Source: a virus. Taken from it: a stretch of 25,793 nucleotides of DNA. This document shows, one piece after another, positions 14,799 to 21,561 of the stretch. The DNA lies in IMG/VR virus record IMGVR_UViG_3300047309_000214, positions 1 to 25,793 of that record; one strand, written 5' to 3'. Each line of letters begins with the position of its first letter. Positions within the stretch are counted from its first letter, which is position 1. Under the pieces are notes generated by a model, which did no database searches, was not told the origin of the DNA, and saw only the letters and a program-made list of their open reading frames with translations. A program made the translations under genes and the position numbers.

Positions 14799-16190
14799 TT
14801 ACACCTCTGTTTGTCTTAGAATGTTTTTATTGAAGTTGATGTTGATTGGTGGACAATCACTTTGACCATTACGTTGATATTTAATAGACAAAACTTGGTT
14901 TCCGTTATTAAAACCTTCTTTTGCAATTTGCTCATCACTTTTGTTTGTTAAAAACATAAGTTTACTTGCAAGCTGAAGAATACGATATGAACCACCAATA
15001 GACTTTGCATCTTTATTAGTATTACCTAACTCATCACGATTGGCTTGTGCAGCACTAAATACTGGAATGCCTAACGTGCCTGCAATGTCTTTTAAACTAG
15101 ACGCAAAGAATCCAAGTTGTTGGAACTCTTGCATGTAACGTGAACCACCTGCACTAGAAGAAGGAACTTTGATATAGTCAAAGAATACAGCTTGAATGCC
15201 ATGTTGCATTTGGTATTTTTTAACCAACGAAGATACTTTTTCTGATGTGAAATGTGGCATGTATACGTGGTAGTACGCACCTGCTTTAAGCATTTGCTTA
15301 GCACGTTTTAAACGTTCTATTTTATCGTCCTTGTCGCCATTAACTGTATCTAATACATATGTACCACTTACAATTTCTGTGTGTGGAATTCCGCTTAGAT
15401 TTGCTAAAATTCGATCTTCTTGTTCCCGATGATTCATTTCTGTATCAATGTACAATACTGGAATTCTATCAACAATAGCAAGTTTGGTTGCCCAATTGGT
15501 TAGCGTAACAGACTTACCAGTTTTACTTTCTGCAACAAGTACAACTAAATCGCCTGGTTGTGCTCCGTTTGTGTACGTATCGTACAACTCCCAACCTACT
15601 TCAAGTCCTGGAATTTGTTCTGGACTGTTAGCACGTTCATCAAGTACTGCATCTGTTTCGTCACCCATTTTGTAAACTTCATCTTTGGAATTTGTGTTTA
15701 AAACCAAATCATTAATTTTTGATTCGGCAAATCCAACCAACTCCATTGGGTTCATAACTTCCGAATCATCTGAAATAACAAAATCAATAATATCTTTTGA
15801 AATGTTGTAAAGGTTTTTGCGTGTGTACGCTTGAAGGATTTTTTGTGAAAAAATACTGAGGTTATCTTCTGATACGTATGACTCTTCTAGTAACGTCAAA
15901 TACTCTAATCCGCCAAGTTTTTCAACTTCATCTTTGGCTTGTTTGCTAGTAAGCATTTCCATGATTGCCATTGGTGACGGTTTAACGTTCTTGCTATAAA
16001 GATAATTCATTGCCATAAAAATGTATTTATGACCTAGTACAGAAAAATGTTCGGGGCAAATATTTTGGCTTTCAACTTCTACAAGTTTATCTTCATTCCT
16101 CAAACAAATCGAAATTAAATTTCTCTCTGACCCTGGACTGAATGCCAAATCTATGGAGTTTTCCATTGTTTCTTTCGACAGATTGCTCAT
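14799..16190 (-). CDS. Replicative DNA helicase (DnaB family)
   Basis: This 463-aa hexameric 5'-3' helicase has an N-terminal DnaB domain (SERNLISICLRN from residue 21) and a RecA-like ATPase domain. Walker A is AESKTGKS (220-227), the acidic LYIDTEMN follows at 247-254, Walker B is AVFFDYIKV (~residue 340), and a late Q/R-rich region includes IKYQRNGQ. The start at 16190 is supported by AGAGGTG seven bases upstream. This forces a 98-base overlap, in another frame, with the end of the upstream gene. It unwinds the phage fork together with the downstream primase and DnaE. Confidence 0.92.
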   Translation of the reverse strand: MSNLSKETMENSIDLAFSPGSERNLISICLRNEDKLVEVESQNICPEHFSVLGHKYIFMAMNYLYSKNVKPSPMAIMEMLTSKQAKDEVEKLGGLEYLTLLEESYVSEDNLSIFSQKILQAYTRKNLYNISKDIIDFVISDDSEVMNPMELVGFAESKINDLVLNTNSKDEVYKMGDETDAVLDERANSPEQIPGLEVGWELYDTYTNGAQPGDLVVLVAESKTGKSVTLTNWATKLAIVDRIPVLYIDTEMNHREQEDRILANLSGIPHTEIVSGTYVLDTVNGDKDDKIERLKRAKQMLKAGAYYHVYMPHFTSEKVSSLVKKYQMQHGIQAVFFDYIKVPSSSAGGSRYMQEFQQLGFFASSLKDIAGTLGIPVFSAAQANRDELGNTNKDAKSIGGSYRILQLASKLMFLTNKSDEQIAKEGFNNGNQVLSIKYQRNGQSDCPPININFNKNILRQTEV

Positions 16191-16494
16191 CTACTGACAC
16201 CTCTTGTGTTGGTTGTGTTTGTATATTCTTGATGTGTTCCGCATACGTTTCTTTTAAACGTATATTTTCAATTTCTTCTAAATACTTATCCATGTGATTA
16301 TTAAGATAAGCAAGTGAGTATAAATCTATTTTTTTCACATCAATAAGATACTCAATAACGTCTTTAACTTGGGAACTTGAATAACTTTCTAAAAGTGTTC
16401 CAGCAGATTTAACTGCACGTATAATATTAGTTCTTGATTTTTCTTGATTTGAAAGATTTAAAAAATAAATTGCTACATCACGTGGATTACTCAT
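16093..16494 (-). CDS. 133-aa hypothetical, candidate helicase partner
   Basis: The ATG overlaps the preceding stop (TAATG) and the C-terminal 33 residues are encoded in the sequence that also starts the helicase. The protein is strongly helical: AIYFLNLSNQEKSRTNII, VKDVIEYLIDVKKIDLYSLA, YLEEIENIRLKETYAEHIK. A Gln/Thr/Glu linker and a basic C-terminal tail (GKLHRFGIQSRVREKF) follow. Genes just before DnaB in phage replication modules often encode helicase loaders or initiators, so that role is possible. No ATPase or DnaD motif is seen, so it stays an inference. Confidence 0.6.
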   Translation of the reverse strand: MSNPRDVAIYFLNLSNQEKSRTNIIRAVKSAGTLLESYSSSQVKDVIEYLIDVKKIDLYSLAYLNNHMDKYLEEIENIRLKETYAEHIKNIQTQPTQEVSVDEQSVERNNGKLHRFGIQSRVREKFNFDLFEE

Positions 16495-16709
16495 TATACC
16501 AAAACCTTTATAATTTTATTTTTTTCTGTTTTGTTTTCTACCATAATGTAATTCTTAAACTCTAGTATTTGAAGTGCTAAAGAAAGTGCTCCGCCTGGAT
16601 GTTTGTAACCCATAGCCTTAGCAATTTCAGCATGTGTGCCTTTAAACTCACGATTATCATCACACAAAACTAACAATGCACCCAAAACTTTTCTCTCAAT
16701 TTTTTGCAT
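16494..16709 (-). CDS. 71-aa winged-helix-like DNA-binding protein
   Basis: I start at 16709, where AGGTG lies six bases upstream, rather than at an ATG 39 bases earlier inside the upstream gene. The sequence reads as a winged helix: helix 1 IERKVLGALLVLCDD, helix 2 THAEIAKAMGY, recognition helix KHPGGALSLALQIL, then a beta wing (NYIMVENKTEKNKIIKVLV). Probably a small transcriptional or replication regulator. Confidence 0.65.
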   Translation of the reverse strand: MQKIERKVLGALLVLCDDNREFKGTHAEIAKAMGYKHPGGALSLALQILEFKNYIMVENKTEKNKIIKVLV

Positions 16710-16716
16710 GTTGCAC

Positions 16717-16899
16717 CTACTTAATGTATTTTTTATGTGCTTCGTCAATTAATAATTTTAAAATTTGTGTTTGACTAATACGTACTTTAATACCAAACAA
16801 ATCTAAAATATTTTTATCTAGTGATTTGAAAAAGTTTCCAAGTTCTTCAAGTTTTGTATTAGTTTCTGTGTCAAATTTAAAAAGTTTTGTAGTTTTCAT
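16717..16899 (-). CDS. 60-aa hypothetical protein
   Basis: AGGGAG precedes the ATG by seven bases. The gene ends eight bases before the next start and overlaps that gene's ribosome-binding site. It is basic, with a beta-like start (KTTKLFKFDTETN) followed by helices (TKLEELGNFFKSLDKNILDL, QTQILKLLIDEAHKKY), vaguely like a ribbon-helix-helix protein. The DNA-binding suggestion is weak. Confidence 0.55.
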   Translation of the reverse strand: MKTTKLFKFDTETNTKLEELGNFFKSLDKNILDLFGIKVRISQTQILKLLIDEAHKKYIK

Positions 16900-16917
16900 T
16901 TGTTTTCTCCCTAGTAT

Positions 16918-16947
16918 AAAAATTGGGGGAACTTTTTACATTCCCCC
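16918..16947 (-). terminator. Terminator/attenuator after the SSB gene
   Basis: Minus strand GGGGGAA, 9-base loop, TTCCCCC (7-bp perfect stem), then AATTTTT. It lies between the SSB-like gene and the helicase-primase-polymerase genes, none of which has an obvious promoter in between. Partial read-through would give many more SSB than polymerase transcripts. Confidence 0.7.
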
Positions 16948-16955
16948 TATGTGTA

Positions 16956-17549
16956 TTAGCTAATTACTACTTCTTCGTCAGAATCTGCACTTGCAGCAGA
17001 ACTCATAACAGCTTCCCACGTTTCACCTGCTAGTAAACGATTGATTTGCTCAATGCTGTGTGGCTTGAAGAAATCAGGGAAAGAAATTTTGTTGTCTAGC
17101 AATTTTTTGTCCGCATCAGAAAGTGGTGCACGTTCCGAAACATCAATGCGATACGATGTGTCTAAGCCACTTCCACGACGACGAATTTTAATGTCGTAGT
17201 CACGCAAATCACCTTCGTCAGCATTCAAATCACGCAATTGCTCAAAGAATGTTTTACCTTGTTCTAGAATTTCTAGTTTGCCAGTTTCACGGTTAATAAC
17301 GTGAATTGCAAAACGCTTTGCAATGCCATAAGATGGCGTTTCGCCTGCTGCTTTTTGTTCAGCACGAATCTTGTCAATTGGACAACCTTGTCCAGGACAA
17401 TTAACACTGCGTTTAAATTGTGGCATCCAATGTGTCCAACGACCATATGGTGCATCATCTACGATACGAACACGTGTAATCCCTTCTGGCAACTTAACAA
17501 AGTCAACCTTTTCGCCTTGCTGTTTCTTGTCATCTAACTCCCAACTCAT
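16956..17549 (-). CDS. Single-stranded DNA-binding protein (gp32-like, putative)
   Basis: The 197-aa protein begins MSWELDDKKQQ and KLPEGITRVRIVDDAP, followed by RWTHWMPQ (H40) and CPGQGCPID (C51, C56), a layout like the zinc-containing core of T4 gp32-type SSBs. It ends in an acidic, Ser/Asp/Glu-rich tail (SADSDEEVVIS), typical of SSB proteins that recruit replication partners. A very strong GAGGAGG ribosome-binding site and the attenuator behind it fit high-level production. Position directly ahead of helicase, primase and polymerase supports the assignment. Confidence 0.75.
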   Translation of the reverse strand: MSWELDDKKQQGEKVDFVKLPEGITRVRIVDDAPYGRWTHWMPQFKRSVNCPGQGCPIDKIRAEQKAAGETPSYGIAKRFAIHVINRETGKLEILEQGKTFFEQLRDLNADEGDLRDYDIKIRRRGSGLDTSYRIDVSERAPLSDADKKLLDNKISFPDFFKPHSIEQINRLLAGETWEAVMSSAASADSDEEVVIS

Positions 17550-17755
17550 TAGACAACCTCCTCTTCAGATAGTTTTGAAAGATTTGTGTTAACAAAATCA
17601 AACACATTATTATAAACATCTACTACTGTGTTGATAGATGTGTCAACCATTTTCTCGTCAAAAATAGTGTTAATTTCTGTTAAACAATCTTTGTACCCAT
17701 CATTATAAGCCTCTTGCCCTACGTGTTCAATACCTTCTGTGATTAAATTAATCAT
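17549..17755 (-). CDS. 68-aa hypothetical acidic protein
   Basis: The start overlaps the stop of the 170-aa gene by eight bases and has AAGGAG upstream. Its own stop overlaps the SSB start (TAATG). Acidic and helical (EGIEHVGQEAYNDGYKDCLT, TVVDVYNNVFDFVNTNLSKL). Coupling with SSB suggests a replication-related role, otherwise unknown. Confidence 0.6.
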   Translation of the reverse strand: MINLITEGIEHVGQEAYNDGYKDCLTEINTIFDEKMVDTSINTVVDVYNNVFDFVNTNLSKLSEEEVV

Positions 17756-18260
17756 TCAGATTCTCCTTTTTATATAAAATATTTAAATCATTAATCAAAA
17801 CCCCATCTATTAAACGATAAGAATGAGTTTTGTTTAATCTATTTTTTATCCTTTTGTGTGATGTGTTGCCAATATACACAAAAGTTTCAATACTTTCAGA
17901 TTGTGTGTATTTAAGACGTGTAAAGTCAAAAATACTATTGAAATGTATTGGTGTTATTTTTTGGTATACTCTATGATGTAAATCTAGTTTATGATTTGTA
18001 CGCAACATAGAAAGTGAGCATGCGTAATGAGCGTCCAAGTTGCGTATGTAAAAGTCCGCATCGGACAACTCAAATAACGCACCATAAATATATTTATTCA
18101 TGTAAGTACGTGATTTATTTTGCAATGCAAAAACGTTATTGCTATGGAAGTGCCTAAACATTTTACCTTCCATTTTTGCATAACAAATAAACTGCAATGG
18201 TATTCCAATATTTTTATTAAATTCTGGATTAATCATTTTATCATAAATAAATATTTTCAT
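17748..18260 (-). CDS. 170-aa protein, possible gamma-glutamylcyclotransferase-like fold
   Basis: By eye the sequence follows the GGCT/AIG2 layout: an initial strand FIYDKMIN where the family has hFVYGtL, a central YIYGALFELSDADFYIRNLD matching the family's vYGelYel...LD, then a strand segment SIETFVYIG. The family's catalytic Glu after LDxxE is not present (the sequence is LDAHYACS), so ordinary cyclotransferase activity is doubtful. The C-terminal part is basic (SHKRIKNRLNKTHSYRLI). The ribosome-binding site is weak (AAGAAAG). A binding or defence-interfering role is possible but not supported directly. Confidence 0.4.
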   Translation of the reverse strand: MKIFIYDKMINPEFNKNIGIPLQFICYAKMEGKMFRHFHSNNVFALQNKSRTYMNKYIYGALFELSDADFYIRNLDAHYACSLSMLRTNHKLDLHHRVYQKITPIHFNSIFDFTRLKYTQSESIETFVYIGNTSHKRIKNRLNKTHSYRLIDGVLINDLNILYKKENLND

Positions 18261-18275
18261 TTAAACCATTCTTTC

Positions 18276-18980
18276 TTAAGAAATACAATGCTCAATCTCA
18301 TCATCATCGTCATAACGTGCCATTGCTGCACGCATTTCAGAATCTTCATCAAAATCACGCATGTTTTGCTCAAGCTGTTTCAAGGTATGCATACGATTAC
18401 GTGTTTGTATAAAAGTTTCTATTTCATCTGGCGTTAACAAACGCTGTAATTCTGGTGAAAGCTCACGTGTTCTAGTGTCACCAGTGTGGTCAAGTGATGC
18501 ATATTCGTGATTTGCATGCATAACATTTAAATTTCCAGGAATTACTTGGTTACTCTCCGCTAGTTTTTTTTTACTTGCATTAAACGCATCAAAATATTTT
18601 TGTCGAAGAGCATTGTATTTTTCTGGAATGCGAATTAAAGTCCAAGCACCATCTCCAAAACCAAGTTCAATTCCAATATCTGCTTGTTCAACTGTTAGTT
18701 CGGCTTTGTTAAGCAAAACTAAATAACTTTCCTCATCATAAAAAGGAATATCTACTCCATTTTCATTTGTTTCACTTGGCATGTTTTTAGCTTTTGATGT
18801 GACATCAATTTGCTCAAACCACTGACCAATAGTTGGTGTTGTTACACCAATAATTTCTGCAATTTGAGCGTTAGATTTTTTGTAATCCACACGCAATACA
18901 CGCATCAACTCTTCTAATTCCACGCCAAACTGTTTTTCAACTTCCAACATACGTGCTGTTTTACTTTCCAATTTTACCAT
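18276..18980 (-). CDS. 234-aa helix-turn-helix protein
   Basis: AGGAGTG six bases upstream supports ATG 18980 over a GTG three codons earlier. An N-terminal helix-turn-helix (about residues 37-58: SNAQIAEIIGVTTPTIGQWF) is followed by a ~100-residue middle of mixed composition and a C-terminal region with LTPDEIETFIQTRNRMHTLK and an acidic end (DDDDEIEH). It may be a phage transcription regulator or terminase-small-subunit-like DNA-binding protein. Location among early genes favours regulation. Confidence 0.65.
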   Translation of the reverse strand: MVKLESKTARMLEVEKQFGVELEELMRVLRVDYKKSNAQIAEIIGVTTPTIGQWFEQIDVTSKAKNMPSETNENGVDIPFYDEESYLVLLNKAELTVEQADIGIELGFGDGAWTLIRIPEKYNALRQKYFDAFNASKKKLAESNQVIPGNLNVMHANHEYASLDHTGDTRTRELSPELQRLLTPDEIETFIQTRNRMHTLKQLEQNMRDFDEDSEMRAAMARYDDDDEIEHCIS

Positions 18981-19119
18981 TATAATCACTCCTATGTGGT
19001 GAAATTACCCAAGCAATACGAAACTTTTCATTAATCCATCCAGCAAATTGTGGTGGTTGATTTAATTCGTGTTTGTGCTTGGATTTTGGTGCTGCTTTAG
19101 TACGTGTTAATAGCTTCAT
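18961..19119 (-). CDS. 52-aa basic hypothetical protein
   Basis: AGAGGTGG lies five bases before ATG 19119. An in-frame ATG 24 bases earlier lacks a ribosome-binding site. Residues 6-19 are highly basic (RTKAAPKSKHKHEL), followed by QPPQFAGWINEKFRIAWVI. It ends overlapping the next start by 20 bases. Possibly nucleic-acid binding; no family. Confidence 0.55.
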   Translation of the reverse strand: MKLLTRTKAAPKSKHKHELNQPPQFAGWINEKFRIAWVISPHRSDYNGKIGK

Positions 19120-19136
19120 ATTTGCCACCTCTTTAA

Positions 19137-19277
19137 TTACCAATTAATATAAAATACACTGCGCCCTATAAACATATAAATTAATGCGTTAAGTAAGAAA
19201 AAGAAAAGCATTAAAACAACAGGAGAAATAACTAATCCAATTATTACTAAACCTACTTTATCAAAAATACCCACCAC
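19137..19277 (-). CDS. 46-aa membrane peptide
   Basis: The gene begins with GTG GTG directly overlapping the upstream TAG stop, with GAGAGTGAG before it. One long hydrophobic stretch covers residues ~8-38 (VGLVIIGLVISPVVLMLFFF and following LLNALIYMF), with a short basic-polar end. The last bases lie close to the next gene's ribosome-binding site. Its start shares an 18-base sequence with the start of the gene upstream. Confidence 0.55.
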   Translation of the reverse strand: MVGIFDKVGLVIIGLVISPVVLMLFFFLLNALIYMFIGRSVFYINW

Positions 19278-19288
19278 TACTCACTCTC
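19271..19288 (-). repeat. 18-bp junction repeat, copy 2
   Basis: GAGAGTGAGTAGTGGTGG on the minus strand. The repeat contains the end of one gene (ESE-stop), a purine-rich ribosome-binding site and the overlapping GTG start of the next. It is identical to the copy at 19453-19470. Confidence 0.9.
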
Positions 19289-19459
19289 CATTCGCTTCAA
19301 TATTTCTTTCCTTATCAATGCATACTCATCAGAAATTTGATGTTTCATCATTTTTGAAAGATGTTGGTCATGGTGGTAATCCCAAACATAGTATTTGTGT
19401 TCTGAATTTAACAACATATCAATCAACTCATCGTTTGATTTTTTGGATAGTTCCACCAC
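19277..19459 (-). CDS. 60-aa hypothetical protein
   Basis: GTG start overlapping the TAG of the XRE-like gene. It is charged and helical, rich in His (KYYVWDYHHDQHLSKMMKHQ), and ends KRMESE. The C-terminal SE-rich end is a consequence of the junction repeat also found at its 3' end. No family. Confidence 0.5.
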   Translation of the reverse strand: MVELSKKSNDELIDMLLNSEHKYYVWDYHHDQHLSKMMKHQISDEYALIRKEILKRMESE

Positions 19460-19470
19460 TACTCACTCTC
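19453..19470 (-). repeat. 18-bp junction repeat, copy 1
   Basis: Exact copy of the sequence at 19271-19288. Here it joins the XRE-like gene (ending ESESE) to the 60-aa gene through an overlapping TAG/GTG. It serves as stop, ribosome-binding site and start. Confidence 0.9.
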
Positions 19471-19674
19471 GCTTTCTACTCCAACTAACTCATCAAGAGA
19501 AACTTTATAAAAGTTTGCAATTTGTAATAACGTAGAAATACGTGGTTCATTAATGCCACTTTCATATTTTTGATATGTACTTGGAAGCAAACCAAGTTTT
19601 TGTGCTGCTTGTTTTTGATTCCAGTTTTTTTCTGTACGGTAATGGTACAAGTTATGTGCAAAGTTATGCAACAT
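19459..19674 (-). CDS. XRE-family helix-turn-helix regulator
   Basis: The 71-aa protein is a single-domain Cro/C1-type regulator: LYHYRTEKNWNQKQAAQKLG, then LLPSTYQKYESGINEPRIST and LLQIANFYKVSLDELVG, the complete five-helix XRE pattern. The start at 19674 has AGAGGTG six bases upstream. A GTG three codons earlier is too close to it. It is the second XRE-type regulator of the leftward region (the other is at 9564-9788). Confidence 0.88.
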   Translation of the reverse strand: MLHNFAHNLYHYRTEKNWNQKQAAQKLGLLPSTYQKYESGINEPRISTLLQIANFYKVSLDELVGVESESE

Positions 19675-19685
19675 GTTTTTCACCT

Positions 19686-19886
19686 CTAATCTAATAATAT
19701 ATCTACGTAACTATCAATATTTTCTGAAAAGTAATCACAAGCACAATCGTAACTGCAAAAGAACTTGTAATCACGACTGCCATACGCATCATCTACTTTG
19801 ATTGGTTGCTGACAACTAGCACAATCTTCAATCCAATCTGGTGGCTCACGCTCATCAAAACGTGCCATACTTACACTTCTATCCAT
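19686..19886 (-). CDS. 66-aa zinc-finger-like protein
   Basis: GGAG ten bases upstream of ATG 19886; an alternative in-frame ATG is six codons later. The protein carries CASC (C-x2-C) and FCSYDCACDYF (C-x3-C), spaced ~20 residues, a likely single zinc site of treble-clef type, in an acidic context. It follows the E1-like gene after seven bases, so it may be co-expressed with the conjugation cassette. Confidence 0.6.
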   Translation of the reverse strand: MDRSVSMARFDEREPPDWIEDCASCQQPIKVDDAYGSRDYKFFCSYDCACDYFSENIDSYVDILLD

Positions 19887-19892
19887 AAATTA

Positions 19893-20558
19893 TCAACTCC
19901 ATTTAGTATTATAGAATTGGTTATATTTCAAATCAACCAAAATTTCATTATCTAAATCTTCTCCATTGATTTTATTGATGAGTTGCTTGGCACAAAGCGA
20001 TGCCACAATTGCAGCGGTTGTAACAACAGTCATAGAAGTACCACATGCAGAAACTTCTGCATTGTCGTCACTATAAAAGTTTTGCTCGTACAAACCAATA
20101 TGCTTCATATCAAGAGGATTAACTGTGTATATGCGTCCCATTTCTAAGCCCATACGTGGCTCGATAAGTAACTTGATTTGGGAACGTAACTTAATAGCGT
20201 TATTCCAAATACGTTTGCGTTCTGACATAGAATCTACCATAAGAAATACATAACCAGATAGACGTTGATTTTCAAATTTTTGATTGTAAATTGTAGGTTG
20301 AATACCAGTAGAACCATTTAACATATCTTCTAACGCTTGTACTTTTGGCTCACCCACTTGCCATTCACCATAAATTTGATTAGGAATATTATGCTCTTCA
20401 ACAGTATCAAAATCCCAAATACGAATATCGCTAAACCCAAGCTTAGCAAGAAACATAGCAAGCCAGCTGCCAGTTGCACCCGCACCAATGATTGTAACGG
20501 GGGCATCAATGTCATCTCGATTAAATAATTCAGATTGTCTACTAAAGTCATAAATCAT
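19893..20558 (-). CDS. E1-like ThiF/UBA adenylating enzyme
   Basis: This 221-aa Rossmann enzyme would activate the C-terminus of a ubiquitin-like protein by adenylation. VTIIGAGATGSWLAMFLAKL (residues 21-40) is the nucleotide-binding loop, and RIWDFDTVEEHNIPNQIY (46-63) gives the conserved acidic residues and the N-x-x-Q of E1/ThiF/MoeB proteins. GEPKV (69-73, K72) and MVDSMSERK (107-115, D109) follow. C172 in VSACGTSM is placed like the catalytic Cys. No adenylation-domain zinc CxxC pairs are seen, unlike MoeB. It is shorter than CBASS Cap2 and has no fused E2. The start overlaps the JAMM gene stop (ATGA). It resembles ThiF members of PRTRC-type cassettes. Confidence 0.88.
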   Translation of the reverse strand: MIYDFSRQSELFNRDDIDAPVTIIGAGATGSWLAMFLAKLGFSDIRIWDFDTVEEHNIPNQIYGEWQVGEPKVQALEDMLNGSTGIQPTIYNQKFENQRLSGYVFLMVDSMSERKRIWNNAIKLRSQIKLLIEPRMGLEMGRIYTVNPLDMKHIGLYEQNFYSDDNAEVSACGTSMTVVTTAAIVASLCAKQLINKINGEDLDNEILVDLKYNQFYNTKWS

Positions 20559-21559
20559 TTTAAAAACTCCTTGTCTAGTAATATTTCTTCGTAAAAATCA
20601 CGAATCTCAACTTCTTCAAATCGAATATCGTAATACGTGTTTATTTCTTTTTTGAATTCTTCATACGATTTGCATTTAGCAAGGTCTTTAAGTGCAGCAT
20701 CGTCAAAATAGTCATAAATAGATTGTGTGTAGTATTTAGAAGCAGTTTGAATGCCATCTGCATCTTCAAACACATATCCGTTATACTCGTAATACTCTTG
20801 TTCAGTAGTAAAATTCGAGCTGACTGGAGTTTTTTTTTCAGTGGGTGCATTGTACCAATCATTACCACTGTAATCATAAACTTTTGCTGGTGATTTGTAA
20901 TTGTAATTGTAGTTATACGTTGCATAAGATTTTTTGGAAACTTTGTCAGCAATTTCTTGCTTAACTTGTGGCGTAATTTCTGCTAAACGTGTTTGGTCAA
21001 ATGAATCTAATTGTGCATATAGATCGTTAATTTGTTGCATAATATTTTGTTCTTGTTGTGTATATAATACTTGCCAATCCATGTCTTTGAATACAACACC
21101 AGTTTCATAATTATACAAATCAAGTTTGAGTGAACCTTTTTTGTTGGTGATGATTCGAATGAACCAGTCGTGACCAACGTTGCTAAACACGTTCATTTGC
21201 AAATCATCTTGACCAGAAGCGAATGTTTCCATGTTAACGTGGCTATGACCCCAAACTTTAATGTTGTTCCAAACGTCCATGCCACCGTCAACTTGAAGTA
21301 ATTCTTCAGCAAACTCTTGCAAACCCTCAGGGTTAATTTCCGTGGTTGTGGCGTGAACTTCTTGCTTGAATAGGAACATTTCTTCTACAACGTAAGTTGT
21401 TTTGTCAGTTTTGACAGCAGTACCAAGCCAACCAATTTCGTCAGAACAATTGTCAGTATACGCTTTCATTTGTGTAAGTGCTTTTTGTGTAACGAATACT
21501 TCAGGTGTTAACACTTCAATAAAAGAAGTTGTCATTGCTTTTGAATTTGCATTAAACAT
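20555..21559 (-). CDS. JAMM/MPN+ isopeptidase with Tyr-rich extension
   Basis: The 334-aa protein has an N-terminal JAB/MPN+ metalloprotease domain: E41 (SDEIGWLG), then WGHSHVNMETFASGQDD with H105, H107, S115 and D118. This is the full JAMM zinc motif E...H-x-H-x7-S-x2-D of deubiquitinase-type enzymes. It could process the phage ubiquitin-like protein or remove it from targets. After residue ~165 comes a coiled-coil stretch, a tyrosine-rich low-complexity linker (ATYNYNYNYKSPAKVYDY, 213-230) and an acidic helical C-terminus. I recognise none of these as part of the JAB fold. GGAGGGTG precedes the ATG. The gene sits two bases after the E2-RING gene and overlaps the E1 gene. Confidence 0.9.
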   Translation of the reverse strand: MFNANSKAMTTSFIEVLTPEVFVTQKALTQMKAYTDNCSDEIGWLGTAVKTDKTTYVVEEMFLFKQEVHATTTEINPEGLQEFAEELLQVDGGMDVWNNIKVWGHSHVNMETFASGQDDLQMNVFSNVGHDWFIRIITNKKGSLKLDLYNYETGVVFKDMDWQVLYTQQEQNIMQQINDLYAQLDSFDQTRLAEITPQVKQEIADKVSKKSYATYNYNYNYKSPAKVYDYSGNDWYNAPTEKKTPVSSNFTTEQEYYEYNGYVFEDADGIQTASKYYTQSIYDYFDDAALKDLAKCKSYEEFKKEINTYYDIRFEEVEIRDFYEEILLDKEFLK

Positions 21560-21561
21560 TA

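Noticed and set aside
16717-16899. Firm ribbon-helix-helix repressor call
   Set aside because: The strand-helix-helix order is only roughly right and no conserved motif is visible, so it stays hypothetical.
19893-20558. ThiF/MoeB for thiamine or molybdopterin synthesis
   Set aside because: No thiamine or molybdenum cofactor genes accompany it; the neighbours are E2-, JAMM- and Ubl-like genes, which points to conjugation.
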